Shown: piece by piece, positions 1-7,683 of the stretch
Position numbering within the stretch: the stretch's first letter is position 1
Layout: every line of letters begins with the position of its first letter
From: JBCFBK01 sp038562555
GTDB taxonomy: Bacteria; Bacteroidota; Bacteroidia; Bacteroidales; Prolixibacteraceae
Direction: 5' to 3'
Assembly: GCA_038562555.1 (NCBI GenBank)
Contig: JBCFBK010000001.1
Location: 305,140 to 369,139, forward strand
DNA length: 64,000 nt
The notes under the pieces: generated by a model
The model's input: only the letters and a program-made list of their open reading frames with translations
What the model was told of the DNA's origin: nothing
Database searches by the model: none
Program-made: the position numbers and the translations under genes

Positions 1-86
1 AAAAGAATTGGCAGGGAAAGGGCTGTGAGCAACAACCCGATCCGTATAAAATAAAGTAGACGCATATTTTTACATTTTGAGATTGC

Positions 87-914
87 TTAATAAGCGGTTT
101 TGGCTTTGCGTATGATTTCAAGCATCCATTCAGCATCATTGGATGAGTTCCAGCTAAATTCGACCTCCGGAGAAGGAATGGGGCCGCTGTCTGCTTCCTT
201 TCGGAAGGCGAGCATCCGGTTTGCCCAGATCAGGTGGTGGTCCAATTTTGACTGAAGCTGACGATATTCCAGCATAATCCGGTGATAGGCTAAAATCCGC
301 GATCCCCTGTCCATATCGCTATTAAACGCGACGCCAAGGCGTTCCTGAAGAACCGTCATTTGCTCTTCGAACCAATCCAGAATTCCGGTTTGGGTCAGGT
401 AACTTATTTCTTCCCCGCTCAGGTCATTTTTAATCCTTCCGATGTCAAAGTTCCGGACTCCTTTTAGTTCAGATTTATAATACAGTTGCCAGAGAGGATC
501 CGCTCCGGATAATAATCCGGAATAGTGACTCATCTCCCTGACTGCTGTTTGCCTTACGGAATCAGTATATTGCCGGTAGGCGTTGCTGGTTTCCACCAGG
601 GCTGAGTTTAGCAACATCCGTTGGGTTTGTTCTCCTGTTGGGCCAAGAGGACGGATATCTCTCCCTTTCCGGTAGTCCCCGTTTTGGGAAGGAGCGAGCC
701 AGCCCCAGGTGCGCATAAAATGGACACTGGTCTGGACGCCCAGAAAGTATTTGGGTTTGGGACGAAAATTTCCCCAGTCGGTAATCACCATCCGGTCCTG
801 TTGTGCCTTGATATGGGGATCATCAATAACCATAAAGCCCTGCGCAAAAGCAACGGGACCCGACACTGCCGGAAAGAATAAGACCAGCAGCGCTTTTAAC
901 ATGGTTTGTTTCAT
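87..914 (-). CDS. Exported conjugation-operon protein, diverged fourth member of a tandem family
   Basis: A 275-residue protein of unknown function. A hydrophobic signal peptide (about residues 1-25, ending VAFAQ) points to export into the periplasm. The mature part is mostly predicted helix and has many Trp and Tyr. It lies 82 bp downstream of three clear paralogues and shares with them only the extreme C-terminus, a Trp or acidic residue, then a helix ending in I-I-x-x-A-K-T. By position after TraG it could be a periplasmic channel component like TraI/DUF4141 or TrbJ, but this is inference from gene order. Transcription continues leftwards out of the window, where the remaining tra genes would be expected. 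Confidence 0.7.
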   Translation of the reverse strand: MKQTMLKALLVLFFPAVSGPVAFAQGFMVIDDPHIKAQQDRMVITDWGNFRPKPKYFLGVQTSVHFMRTWGWLAPSQNGDYRKGRDIRPLGPTGEQTQRMLLNSALVETSNAYRQYTDSVRQTAVREMSHYSGLLSGADPLWQLYYKSELKGVRNFDIGRIKNDLSGEEISYLTQTGILDWFEEQMTVLQERLGVAFNSDMDRGSRILAYHRIMLEYRQLQSKLDHHLIWANRMLAFRKEADSGPIPSPEVEFSWNSSNDAEWMLEIIRKAKTAY

Positions 915-996
915 TTTTTTGATTGATGAGATTAAAAGAAACTAAAGAAGGCTGCACGAAAGCATGCAACCGATAAACCGGTATATCCGGGAATTC

Positions 997-1668
997 TTAT
1001 AGCGGCAAAGTCTTTGCTTCGCGGATGATCTGGTCAATGATTCTTCTGTCCTGATTGACCCAGGAAGAAAACGGATTCAACGAATTCCACAAACCATACA
1101 TTCGCTTCCAATAAAGGTTATTGCGAAGTGCGAAAAGCGAACCCCGCAGGAGTTGCAACCGCTGTGTTATTTTCCGAAGGAGTTCATCCCTCGTGCCGTT
1201 ATTCATCATGGCCTGCGTACCACCTGCACTAATAAAAGTGGATATTTCCCCATACAGTTCCAGCGCCTGTATCTTAATGCTCTTAACCGATTCCGAAGCA
1301 AAAACGACAATCTCCGGATCCTCTGCAGCCATCTTGGAGATTTGCGAAGCTTCCGACAGAATATCGGAGATAAGCCCGGTCATGTAGCTCATCATCCGGC
1401 CATCTTTAAACAGCTCGTTGACCTCAGCGAGGGAATTGTGAATGATCGTCCTGGCTGCTACCAACTGTAAAAGATTGGTATTGATCTGATTGATATTGCC
1501 CTTAATCGAATCGGTCTGTCTGATAAGGATCCCTTCAGCCGCCATCCTGGCATTCTGGTTGATCATAAATGAGGTGAAATGATTGTAGTCCACATAGTTG
1601 GTTATCTGGGCATCCACGATATCATAAAAGAAAAAGCAGACGATGAGCGGTAAAAAATTCCGTTTCAT
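997..1668 (-). CDS. Exported conjugation-operon protein, paralogue 3 of tandem family
   Basis: A 223-residue protein with an N-terminal signal peptide (residues 1-20, ending VDAQ). The rest is almost all helical. A central segment (EIVVFASES) and the C-terminal block W-N-S-L-x-P-F-S-S-W-V-N-Q-D followed by I-I-R-E-A-K-T match the paralogue starting at 3007. Its ATG overlaps the stop of the preceding paralogue by 4 bp (ATGA), implying translational coupling. A helical periplasmic protein directly after the VirB4-type ATPase fits the place of TraI/TrbJ-like proteins in Bacteroidetes conjugation operons; the exact role is not known. Confidence 0.75.
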   Translation of the reverse strand: MKRNFLPLIVCFFFYDIVDAQITNYVDYNHFTSFMINQNARMAAEGILIRQTDSIKGNINQINTNLLQLVAARTIIHNSLAEVNELFKDGRMMSYMTGLISDILSEASQISKMAAEDPEIVVFASESVKSIKIQALELYGEISTFISAGGTQAMMNNGTRDELLRKITQRLQLLRGSLFALRNNLYWKRMYGLWNSLNPFSSWVNQDRRIIDQIIREAKTLPL

Positions 1669-2342
1669 AATCCTGTGGTTTTTGCTTTTGCGACAATATC
1701 CTGTATGATTTTTTGATCCTGATTGATCCAGGAAGCAAAATGGTTGTCTGTCAGACCTTGCTGCTGTTTTGCGCGTCGAAGGGTAAGCAGTAAAAGATAA
1801 GATTTACGGTTAACGGTCCGAAGTTCGTTCATGGCATGATTCAGGAGCATCTTTCGGTCCGAAGGCTTCATCTGGTTGATATCGCCATAGGAGATCACGA
1901 TCCCTGTGATAAACCGGACAATCGACATGGCCTTATCGGTAATCTCCGTTTCGCTTTCAAAAGCAATAAATGTAAGTCCGGGAGAGTCCGAAACCACATC
2001 AAAGATATCCCGTTGGGTTTCGAGGATTTGCTGCAATACCGGATAAGCCTCCAGGGAGACAAAACCCGCTTCGATCAATAATCCCACGCTGTTCAGGCGC
2101 GACCGTATCTTTTCGTACTTCTCCCGGAAAAACCCCATCTTCTCTTTGTTGATTTCTTCCTGGGTTCCAACCAACCCTTGGCTAGTCCTGATCTTTGTCT
2201 GCCTTTTGTGTTCTTTAAGGGTGTTATCTACTTCTGTGTGGATGAGTTGATAACAGATCCAGCTTTTGGCGTTGCCGTCCTTCAGCCAGAGCGTAAACAC
2301 AAACCCCGTTATCAGAAGGACTTTTACAATAATTCTTGTCAT
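1665..2342 (-). CDS. Exported conjugation-operon protein, paralogue 2 of tandem family
   Basis: A 225-residue helical protein with an N-terminal hydrophobic segment (about residues 7-25) that is a signal peptide or anchor. It shares with its neighbours the pattern F-x-A-x-E-S/E-x in the middle, R-x-x-L-L-N-H near residue 165, and the C-terminal A-S-W-I-N-Q-D-x-x-I-I-x-x-I-V-x-x-A-K-T. It is the most diverged of the three coupled copies in its N-terminal half. It overlaps the stop of the upstream copy by 4 bp and the start of the downstream copy by 4 bp, so the three are probably made in fixed proportion and may form a hetero-oligomer (inference). Confidence 0.73.
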   Translation of the reverse strand: MTRIIVKVLLITGFVFTLWLKDGNAKSWICYQLIHTEVDNTLKEHKRQTKIRTSQGLVGTQEEINKEKMGFFREKYEKIRSRLNSVGLLIEAGFVSLEAYPVLQQILETQRDIFDVVSDSPGLTFIAFESETEITDKAMSIVRFITGIVISYGDINQMKPSDRKMLLNHAMNELRTVNRKSYLLLLTLRRAKQQQGLTDNHFASWINQDQKIIQDIVAKAKTTGL

Positions 2343-3007
2343 AGCGTTTTTGCATTGGAAATGATTTCATTCATGATCCTGACATCCTGATTCACCCATC
2401 CGGAGAAGGGGAAAAGACTATTCCAGAAGCCGCGTCGCACTGCCCACCTAATGGAATGTTTCATGCCAAAGGCGGCGCCATAGATCAGCCTGATTTCGTC
2501 ATAGATGTGGTTCAGCAATTTCTGCCGTTCGCCGGCGTCCATCATATTCGTTTCCCCGCCTTCCAAAACATGTGTGATCTCGGAGGCAAGGCCCAGGGCC
2601 CGTGTTTTGAAAACAGAAGCGCTTTCGTGTGCGAAAATGACGTATTGCGGGTTTTCTGCCGCCAGCCGGGTTGTCTCGGCAACCTCCAGAATAATATCCT
2701 GGGAAGTTTCATAGATCCTTTTGATTGTAACCGCATTTCTCACCGTCTTTGAAACTTCTGTCAGCCCCTTGACAACCTTTTGCTGCAGATTATTCGCCAC
2801 TTCCAGCTGGGAGTTGATCAGCACCTGTCCCTTATGTATCGCGTTCAGATTTTCATTGGTCTTTTCCTGTTGCCTTTTAATGGTATTGGCATAGGTCCGC
2901 ATGGCGGGGGCGGTCAGGACATCGACATAAACGATTTGGGCATGCAGGTTAGCCAGATTACAAATAATCAAACCTGCGACAAACAGTATTAAAGTAGTTG
3001 CTTTCAT
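2339..3007 (-). CDS. Exported conjugation-operon protein, paralogue 1 of tandem family
   Basis: I place the start at the ATG at 3007 because it opens a textbook signal peptide (MKATTLILFVAGL, cleavage near NLHAQ); the open frame extends 45 codons further upstream without sense. The mature protein of about 200 residues is helical, with a predicted coiled region at about residues 40-100. The C-terminal W-N-S-L-F-P-F-S-G-W-V-N-Q-D block is nearly the same as in the copy at 997-1668. It is the first gene after traG, about 170 bp downstream of its stop. Role unknown; a TraI/TrbJ-like periplasmic factor of the type IV secretion channel is likely. Confidence 0.72.
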   Translation of the reverse strand: MKATTLILFVAGLIICNLANLHAQIVYVDVLTAPAMRTYANTIKRQQEKTNENLNAIHKGQVLINSQLEVANNLQQKVVKGLTEVSKTVRNAVTIKRIYETSQDIILEVAETTRLAAENPQYVIFAHESASVFKTRALGLASEITHVLEGGETNMMDAGERQKLLNHIYDEIRLIYGAAFGMKHSIRWAVRRGFWNSLFPFSGWVNQDVRIMNEIISNAKTL

Positions 3008-3181
3008 GCATATAAATCTTATTTCTACTATTAAACTTTGGTACGTACTCATGGAATAGCCATTTATTCGCTTCGCGGATTTCCCTTTGGTCAATTCATT
3101 TTCGGTTTGTGTGGGATATTCTCTCATGGCTATTTCATGCATTTAGTGTTTAAAGATTGTAGGTTAAGAAATGCGCTGATC

Positions 3182-6100
3182 CTAAGCGGAGACGGTTTTA
3201 CTCTGGTAATCGAGCCATTGGGAAAACTCCAGACCGCTCTCCTGAAAATCCTTTTGCAGGTGGATTACCGCATTGTTCCCGTATTGTTCTTTATAACTGG
3301 AAAGCACGTCAAACAGCTGGTCTGTCAAAACCTGTCCGGCAATATTGACCAGCTGGACAAATTTCGAAACCGGCAAGCCGCATTTTTTCATGTGGCTTAC
3401 AAAGTTTTCCAAGCCATCGGGGTAGTTGCCAAAGGCGCTGGTGTAAGTTTCCACGGCCAGCTTCTCCGGTTTTTCCGTGGTATAGGTCAGGTACTGATGC
3501 AGAGAAACCTCCACGCCGTAAACTTCTCCTGTAGATCTTCTGCGGATGTAAACTTCTTTAAAGGGACCCCGGTTTGCCCTGTTGTCGAGATTATTCACGG
3601 TGAAGATTTTTCTTTTTTCAACCTCGCTGATCGAAAGTAATTTTTCAACAGATTGATAATTATCCCTGAACTTGGTTTGATCCAGCAGGCACAGCGTATC
3701 GGAATTGGCAATAATGCTGTCCTTAACCACCGCATTCCCGATAATATCATCCAACTCCTGGGTAACCACAATCGCTTCGCCGTTAAACTTGCGGACTGTT
3801 TTATACAGGTAAAGAATATATCCGGCCATCATGGGTGAGGCTATCGCTTTCCAGGCTTCTTCGATTATCAGGGCTTTTCGCTGTCCCTGCCGGAAACGCA
3901 TTTTTTGCAGAAAAATGTCCATGATGATCAGTGTCACAATCGGGAACAGAATCTTATTCTCCTTGATATTATCGATCTCAAAAACAATTAACCGTTCGCT
4001 AAACAGGCTGCGGTCTGCTTCTTCATTCAGGATGCTTTCAAACTCTCCACCTTTGCAGAATTTCTTAAGCACATAGCGAAACGACGGGAAGTCAAATTTG
4101 ATCTCGTCCTTTTTGCGGATCAGGGGAACCAGACAAGTGGCAAATTCATAAAAAGTATTGAAACTGGGCGATTCCACTTTAAAAAGACTATCAAGCTCTA
4201 TCGCCTTTCGTTTCAAAAGGTTGGTGTATGCCGCCGACAATGACTGCATGCTGCCGGATTCCCAACTTTGCTGATCCGACCAGCTAAGTGTTGTAAGCAG
4301 GCGGGCCGTATCATAATTTTCGCGTGACTGCCGGTCTGAAAGCACGTCGTAAGCCTCAGTGGCCGCAATGAAGATATCGGAGTCGGTTTCTTCTATCTCC
4401 TGCCCAGTGTGCTTATCCGGATGATGGGTCATCGCAAGGCGCCTGTATGCTGTTTTGATTTCCTCGTCGGTGGCGCTTTGGGACAGCCCCAGCATCTGGT
4501 AATAATCTTTTTCGGCCTTTCCTAATTTCTCGGCCAGGCTTTCTTTTGCCGCTTCGAATACCGAACCGGGGTTTACGCCGTAACCTTTCAGGTGATCCTC
4601 CAGTTCCCGGATGGAAGCATTTTCGATCCAGCCGGCTTCCCTGGTACGGAAATAGTTTTTGTAATAGGCAATGACTACGTCGCTTATCACATCGGACTCT
4701 ACCTGGGAAAGCTTGCCGTCGGAGCCTTTCCAGAGCAGTCCGATCAGGGTGGTCAGAAAATCCTTTTTCTCCAGGTTGTATTCATCCCGGGTAATTGCAA
4801 ACGGATTCATGGCGATCGGCTTTTCCGGCTTATAGGTAATGTACTTACCATCCAGGTATGCTGAAATTCCGGCGTAGCTGTCGCCGGTGTCGACAATCAC
4901 GACATCCATATTATAAAGCAGGTACTGCTCGATAAGCGCATTCATGAAAAAACTCTTTCCTGATCCGGAAGGGCCCAGAACAAATTTATTCCTGTTGCCA
5001 ATCCGGCCAATGTCCCAGGAATAGTCTGCCGGGTCTATCCGGATGGGGATGCCCTGCCGGTCTGTAAAACAAATCGAAAATCCTTTTGGTGCCGGTTCTG
5101 AAACAGGCAGGGCTTCTTTAAAAAAAAAGCTGAGAGCGGCATCGGAGGTGGTCAGATACAGGTCGTAGTTCTTCAGTTCCACCCCGTTGCCAGGTAAAGC
5201 CGCCCGGAATAATTCCAGCTGATTATAACTGTTCCGGGAGGGGATGATCCCCTGGAGGAAGAGTGCGTTCTCAATGTAATTGATTGTTTTGGGCAGCTCC
5301 TTTTCCCCGGCACAGATCACCAAGGAAAAATGAGCGTTAACCAGAAGCTGGTTTTCACGGGCCACATCCTCCAGCAGTTTTTCAATGTCGGCCACACAGA
5401 TATCATTTTCCGGGTCCGGGATCCCTGAATGCCTCCTTTGTTTAAGCTGAAGCTTCTGGATCGTATGCACCTGCTGGGGTATCTCGATTACCTGGTTGTA
5501 AATAATCGTGTCGTAACCCGGGACCTGATGAAGGAAGGCCATCGTGTCGACCGGAAAGCCTTTCATTGCTTCATTGTCGCTTCTCAGGATATAAGGAGAA
5601 ACCTTCTCCGGAAGGTCGATCCGGTCAATGTCGATCAGCGACAGGCACCTGGTTTGTTTTTCTCCAAGCCGGATACCGGTATCGGAAGGGACCATGTTGT
5701 CCATGACAATATTCTTCGACATGAAATCCATGGTCAGGATTCTTAGTACCAGCAGGTCAATATCCTTTTGATGGAGTAATTGAGGCTTAAATCCGTTGGT
5801 ATCCAGGGCCTGGGTTACTTTAAAGATCAACCCTTTAAAGTCATCGCCGCTCTTTTTTGAAGAAGCAGTTTTTTTACCCTGGGGTTTTGTGATGATCAGG
5901 TAGGTAAAGATTACTGCGTGAACCCGACCTTTAAAATGCTCGACATACTTCTGTTGAAGGTATTCCTTCGGAGTATGCGCATCCCAGGTATCTTTTGAAA
6001 ACACGTCCAGCTTTTGCAAAAGATAACCTTCTCCAAGAATTTGAATCACATTGAGAAGGTTTTGATGAAACCTGGTGTATTCATTCGGGTCAGCACAATA

Positions 6101-6229
6101 TTGCAAAACCGGATTGGCGATCTTGATAACAGCGCTCGGTTCACCTCTCGTCCCTAGAAGCAGGTGCAACCGATCATCTTCAGTTTCAACGCCGATATAA
6201 GGCAGTTTAAATACTTTCTTTTTTGACAT
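3182..6229 (-). CDS. traG: TraG conjugation ATPase (VirB4 type) with an inserted DnaJ J-domain
   Basis: The 1015-residue protein is the energy-providing VirB4-type ATPase of a Bacteroidetes type IV secretion system. The N-terminal VirB4-like region spans about residues 1-400. The Walker A motif GPSGSGKS is at 419-426, and the Walker B region ALIIEEAWKAIA is at about 786-797. The family segments ALSFFF, FVLGPSGSGKSFFMN, IVFEIDNIK and TVRKFNGEAIVVTQE all match CTnDOT-type TraG. Family members are usually near 830 residues. The extra length is largely an insert between Walker A and B that holds a complete J-domain at about 575-640 with HPD at 603-605, flanked by linkers rich in charged residues. 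The start overlaps traF by 23 bp. The frame is unbroken, so the insert is not an assembly error visible at this level. Confidence 0.93.
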   Translation of the reverse strand: MSKKKVFKLPYIGVETEDDRLHLLLGTRGEPSAVIKIANPVLQYCADPNEYTRFHQNLLNVIQILGEGYLLQKLDVFSKDTWDAHTPKEYLQQKYVEHFKGRVHAVIFTYLIITKPQGKKTASSKKSGDDFKGLIFKVTQALDTNGFKPQLLHQKDIDLLVLRILTMDFMSKNIVMDNMVPSDTGIRLGEKQTRCLSLIDIDRIDLPEKVSPYILRSDNEAMKGFPVDTMAFLHQVPGYDTIIYNQVIEIPQQVHTIQKLQLKQRRHSGIPDPENDICVADIEKLLEDVARENQLLVNAHFSLVICAGEKELPKTINYIENALFLQGIIPSRNSYNQLELFRAALPGNGVELKNYDLYLTTSDAALSFFFKEALPVSEPAPKGFSICFTDRQGIPIRIDPADYSWDIGRIGNRNKFVLGPSGSGKSFFMNALIEQYLLYNMDVVIVDTGDSYAGISAYLDGKYITYKPEKPIAMNPFAITRDEYNLEKKDFLTTLIGLLWKGSDGKLSQVESDVISDVVIAYYKNYFRTREAGWIENASIRELEDHLKGYGVNPGSVFEAAKESLAEKLGKAEKDYYQMLGLSQSATDEEIKTAYRRLAMTHHPDKHTGQEIEETDSDIFIAATEAYDVLSDRQSRENYDTARLLTTLSWSDQQSWESGSMQSLSAAYTNLLKRKAIELDSLFKVESPSFNTFYEFATCLVPLIRKKDEIKFDFPSFRYVLKKFCKGGEFESILNEEADRSLFSERLIVFEIDNIKENKILFPIVTLIIMDIFLQKMRFRQGQRKALIIEEAWKAIASPMMAGYILYLYKTVRKFNGEAIVVTQELDDIIGNAVVKDSIIANSDTLCLLDQTKFRDNYQSVEKLLSISEVEKRKIFTVNNLDNRANRGPFKEVYIRRRSTGEVYGVEVSLHQYLTYTTEKPEKLAVETYTSAFGNYPDGLENFVSHMKKCGLPVSKFVQLVNIAGQVLTDQLFDVLSSYKEQYGNNAVIHLQKDFQESGLEFSQWLDYQSKTVSA
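4310..4507 (-). other. J-domain (DnaJ) inserted in the TraG ATPase
   Basis: Residues about 575-640 of TraG read DYYQMLGLSQSATDEEIKTA, then the helix II/loop signature with RRLAMTHHPDK, then the helix III signature EAYDVLSDRQSRENYD. This is the full four-part J-domain pattern: DYY-x-x-L-G start, basic helix II, invariant His-Pro-Asp at nt 4415-4423, and helix III. J-domains stimulate DnaK (Hsp70) ATPase activity through the HPD loop. It lies between Walker A and Walker B of the ATPase. Fusion to host Hsp70 recruitment is inference; the motif itself is directly visible. Confidence 0.9.
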
Positions 6230-6518
6230 TTCTGGTTCCTCTCAGGTTAACGTGAAATACATAAATGCCTTTATCCAGCTTCTTATCATGCAGTCCCTTC
6301 TTTTGTTTCCGGGAGGTGTAATAGACTCCGCCCCCGGTAACGACTGTCATGACAACGATGCCGGCAAGCAGGTTAAATACCGCTCCAATCAAACCGGCCA
6401 GGACAAGGCCAAGAACTATAAAACCGATGGTCCAATACATGTACCGGCCCTTGAATCCTTTATAAACAAGGGGCTTTTGCAGCCCCTTGTAAATGGAATA
6501 CTCGTGCATAATCAGCAT
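6207..6518 (-). CDS. traF: TraF, DUF4133 membrane protein (VirB3-like)
   Basis: A 103-residue inner-membrane protein with two adjacent hydrophobic segments (about residues 28-47 and 50-68), the layout of the DUF4133/TraF family, which is the VirB3 counterpart of Bacteroidetes conjugation systems. A basic cytoplasmic tail follows (RKQKKGLHDKKLDKG). The start may be the ATG at 6509 (MHEYSIYKGL), which is closer to the usual family N-terminus. Its end overlaps the traG start and its start is 3 bp from the traE stop, so the three are one translational unit. The early coding sequence contains a perfect 10-bp inverted repeat (separate entry). Confidence 0.88.
   Translation of the reverse strand: MLIMHEYSIYKGLQKPLVYKGFKGRYMYWTIGFIVLGLVLAGLIGAVFNLLAGIVVMTVVTGGGVYYTSRKQKKGLHDKKLDKGIYVFHVNLRGTRNVKKESI
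6466..6490. repeat. Perfect 10-bp inverted repeat inside the start of traF
   Basis: ACAAGGGGCT at 6466-6475 and AGCCCCTTGT at 6481-6490 form a perfect 10-bp stem with a 5-nt loop. It falls about 20-50 nt into the traF coding sequence. A hairpin this strong in an early coding region can slow translation or protect a processed end. It has no T-run and so is not a terminator. Confidence 0.6.
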
Positions 6519-6521
6519 GGT

Positions 6522-6851
6522 TTACAAGCCAAACATTCCTTTAACAAGCAGTGGCACAAGGAGCAGGAACAAGGCTGATCCTCCCCATCCAAGGAGCTCT
6601 TTGTTGATATCATGATCTCCGTTGTTCCACTTGTTGAAGATCCGGATCCCTCCGACAATGCCAACGATACCTCCGATGGCCATGACCAGGGTGGTAATTG
6701 GATCAATGTAACTTGCCAGTTCCGAGGTACCGGCAGCCAGCGCTGATCCGACATCGCCCTGCGCGTAAGAAGTCATGGTTGCCAACATGGAACCGGCAAG
6801 GGCAAAAACGCCTTTCTTTACTTTTCTGACTTTCAAGATTAACTTTTTCAT
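6522..6851 (-). CDS. traE: TraE, DUF4134 pilin-like protein (VirB2-like)
   Basis: A 109-residue protein with a signal sequence (about residues 1-31, ending TSYAQ) and two hydrophobic segments (about 50-70 and 88-108) joined by a short polar loop (FNKWNNGDHDINKE). This is the DUF4134/TraE pattern, the major pilin or VirB2 counterpart of CTnDOT-type conjugation systems. The G-G-I-V-G-I-V-G-G segment is typical. It starts the traE-traF-traG unit and lies directly behind an intrinsic terminator, so it probably needs its own promoter or read-through. Confidence 0.9.
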   Translation of the reverse strand: MKKLILKVRKVKKGVFALAGSMLATMTSYAQGDVGSALAAGTSELASYIDPITTLVMAIGGIVGIVGGIRIFNKWNNGDHDINKELLGWGGSALFLLLVPLLVKGMFGL

Positions 6852-6900
6852 TTTTAATGATTTAATTGATTAATAAAAAAACAGATTAAGGAATTGCATA

Positions 6901-6926
6901 AAAAAAGCAACCGGTCAGGCTGCTTG
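6901..6926 (-). terminator. Intrinsic terminator inside the tra region
   Basis: On the minus strand AAGCAGCC (6925-6918), a 5-nt loop, and GGTTGCTT (6912-6905) form an 8-bp stem with one G-U pair, followed at once by a run of seven T. It sits between the membrane protein ending at 6948 and traE starting at 6851. This would end or attenuate transcripts from the parA side and separate them from the traEFG unit. Confidence 0.75.
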
Positions 6927-6947
6927 AGTAGTAGAGCTTTTGTTTTC

Positions 6948-7328
6948 TCAAAAGCTATGTCTTTCGAAATCATGTCTGGTGGTCATCACGATTGCCTTTT
7001 GGCGAATCGCCGGCATAAGCTGGCTGATAGACAGACCGCCGGACAAAGGATCAGGGGAAATTCCACTTTGTGGTGATGTTTCCCTCTGCCCGGCAACGAC
7101 TTCCTGCTTGCCGGTTTTCTTTTCCGACCGTTCCGGCGTAAAAGGCTCATCGTCTTCATCCGACTCAGTGACGACTACCGGCCTTGTTTCTTCGGTAAAG
7201 TGCAATACTTCTGTCTGTACTCCGCTTTTCCCAATTGAAGCAGGCCTAATCAGATCAAAGAGGATATTCCCTCCGTAATATAGCGCGTAACATACCATTA
7301 CCGCTATGGTGAAACTAGTCCATGTCAT
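6948..7328 (-). CDS. Small membrane-anchored Tra protein, TraD-like by position
   Basis: A 126-residue protein with a single N-terminal hydrophobic segment (about residues 5-27) and a long polar, acidic then basic tail rich in Glu, Asp, Ser and Pro that is probably disordered (TESDEDDEPFTPERSEKKTG). It overlaps the upstream gene by 14 bp. In CTnDOT-type operons a poorly conserved protein called TraD lies here, just before traE, but I recognise no family from the sequence. The gene ends just before the intrinsic terminator. Confidence 0.65.
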   Translation of the reverse strand: MTWTSFTIAVMVCYALYYGGNILFDLIRPASIGKSGVQTEVLHFTEETRPVVVTESDEDDEPFTPERSEKKTGKQEVVAGQRETSPQSGISPDPLSGGLSISQLMPAIRQKAIVMTTRHDFERHSF

Positions 7329-7683
7329 TGATCACGTCTTTTAATTTCTGCTTAATGTCAGGATGTTCAAGTAACTTGTTAATAGCAAATACCGCGAATT
7401 TCTGCATGGTTATTTTAGCGGCATTCAGTGCGATCAGCTTCCGGTAGGTTTTTGTCGGCAGCCTGATGTGAATCATACCAGCCAGCTCTTCTCCTTTTCC
7501 GGCATTCAAAATGAGTTCAATGATGTTTCCATCCGGCTGCGGACCCTGCTCCTTCCGGATTTGCTTTCCCTCCTTTCTTTTATGAGATTTATTACCCTGG
7601 TTGGTATTTCCTTTAGGAGGCTTTCTGCTTTGCTGTTGCTGCCTTTCCCTGATTTCATCGGCAAGTGACTTGATACTGGTCAT
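7315..7683 (-). CDS. Ribbon-helix-helix-like protein, probable partner of the ParA ATPase
   Basis: A 122-residue protein. The N-terminal half is a disordered stretch very rich in Gln, Lys and Arg (QQQQSRKPPKG). The C-terminal half has a short strand (MIHIRLPTKTYRK) then two helices, the layout of a ribbon-helix-helix DNA-binding fold, like TraB/DUF3408-type proteins that follow ParA homologues in Bacteroidetes conjugation operons. It overlaps the parA stop by 4 bp. A ParB-like or adaptor role in positioning element DNA is inference from the pairing. Confidence 0.65.
   Translation of the reverse strand: MTSIKSLADEIRERQQQQSRKPPKGNTNQGNKSHKRKEGKQIRKEQGPQPDGNIIELILNAGKGEELAGMIHIRLPTKTYRKLIALNAAKITMQKFAVFAINKLLEHPDIKQKLKDVINDMD

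Noticed and set aside
3038..3640. Plus-strand open frame of 200 codons at the end of traG
   Set aside because: It is antisense to the TraG C-terminus and the traG-downstream gap, with no domain or signal.
3182..6229. TraG as a VirD4-type coupling protein
   Set aside because: Segments such as FVLGPSGSGKSFFMN, IVFEIDNIK and LIIEEAWKAIA are those of the VirB4-like TraG of Bacteroidetes, and position after traE/traF agrees.
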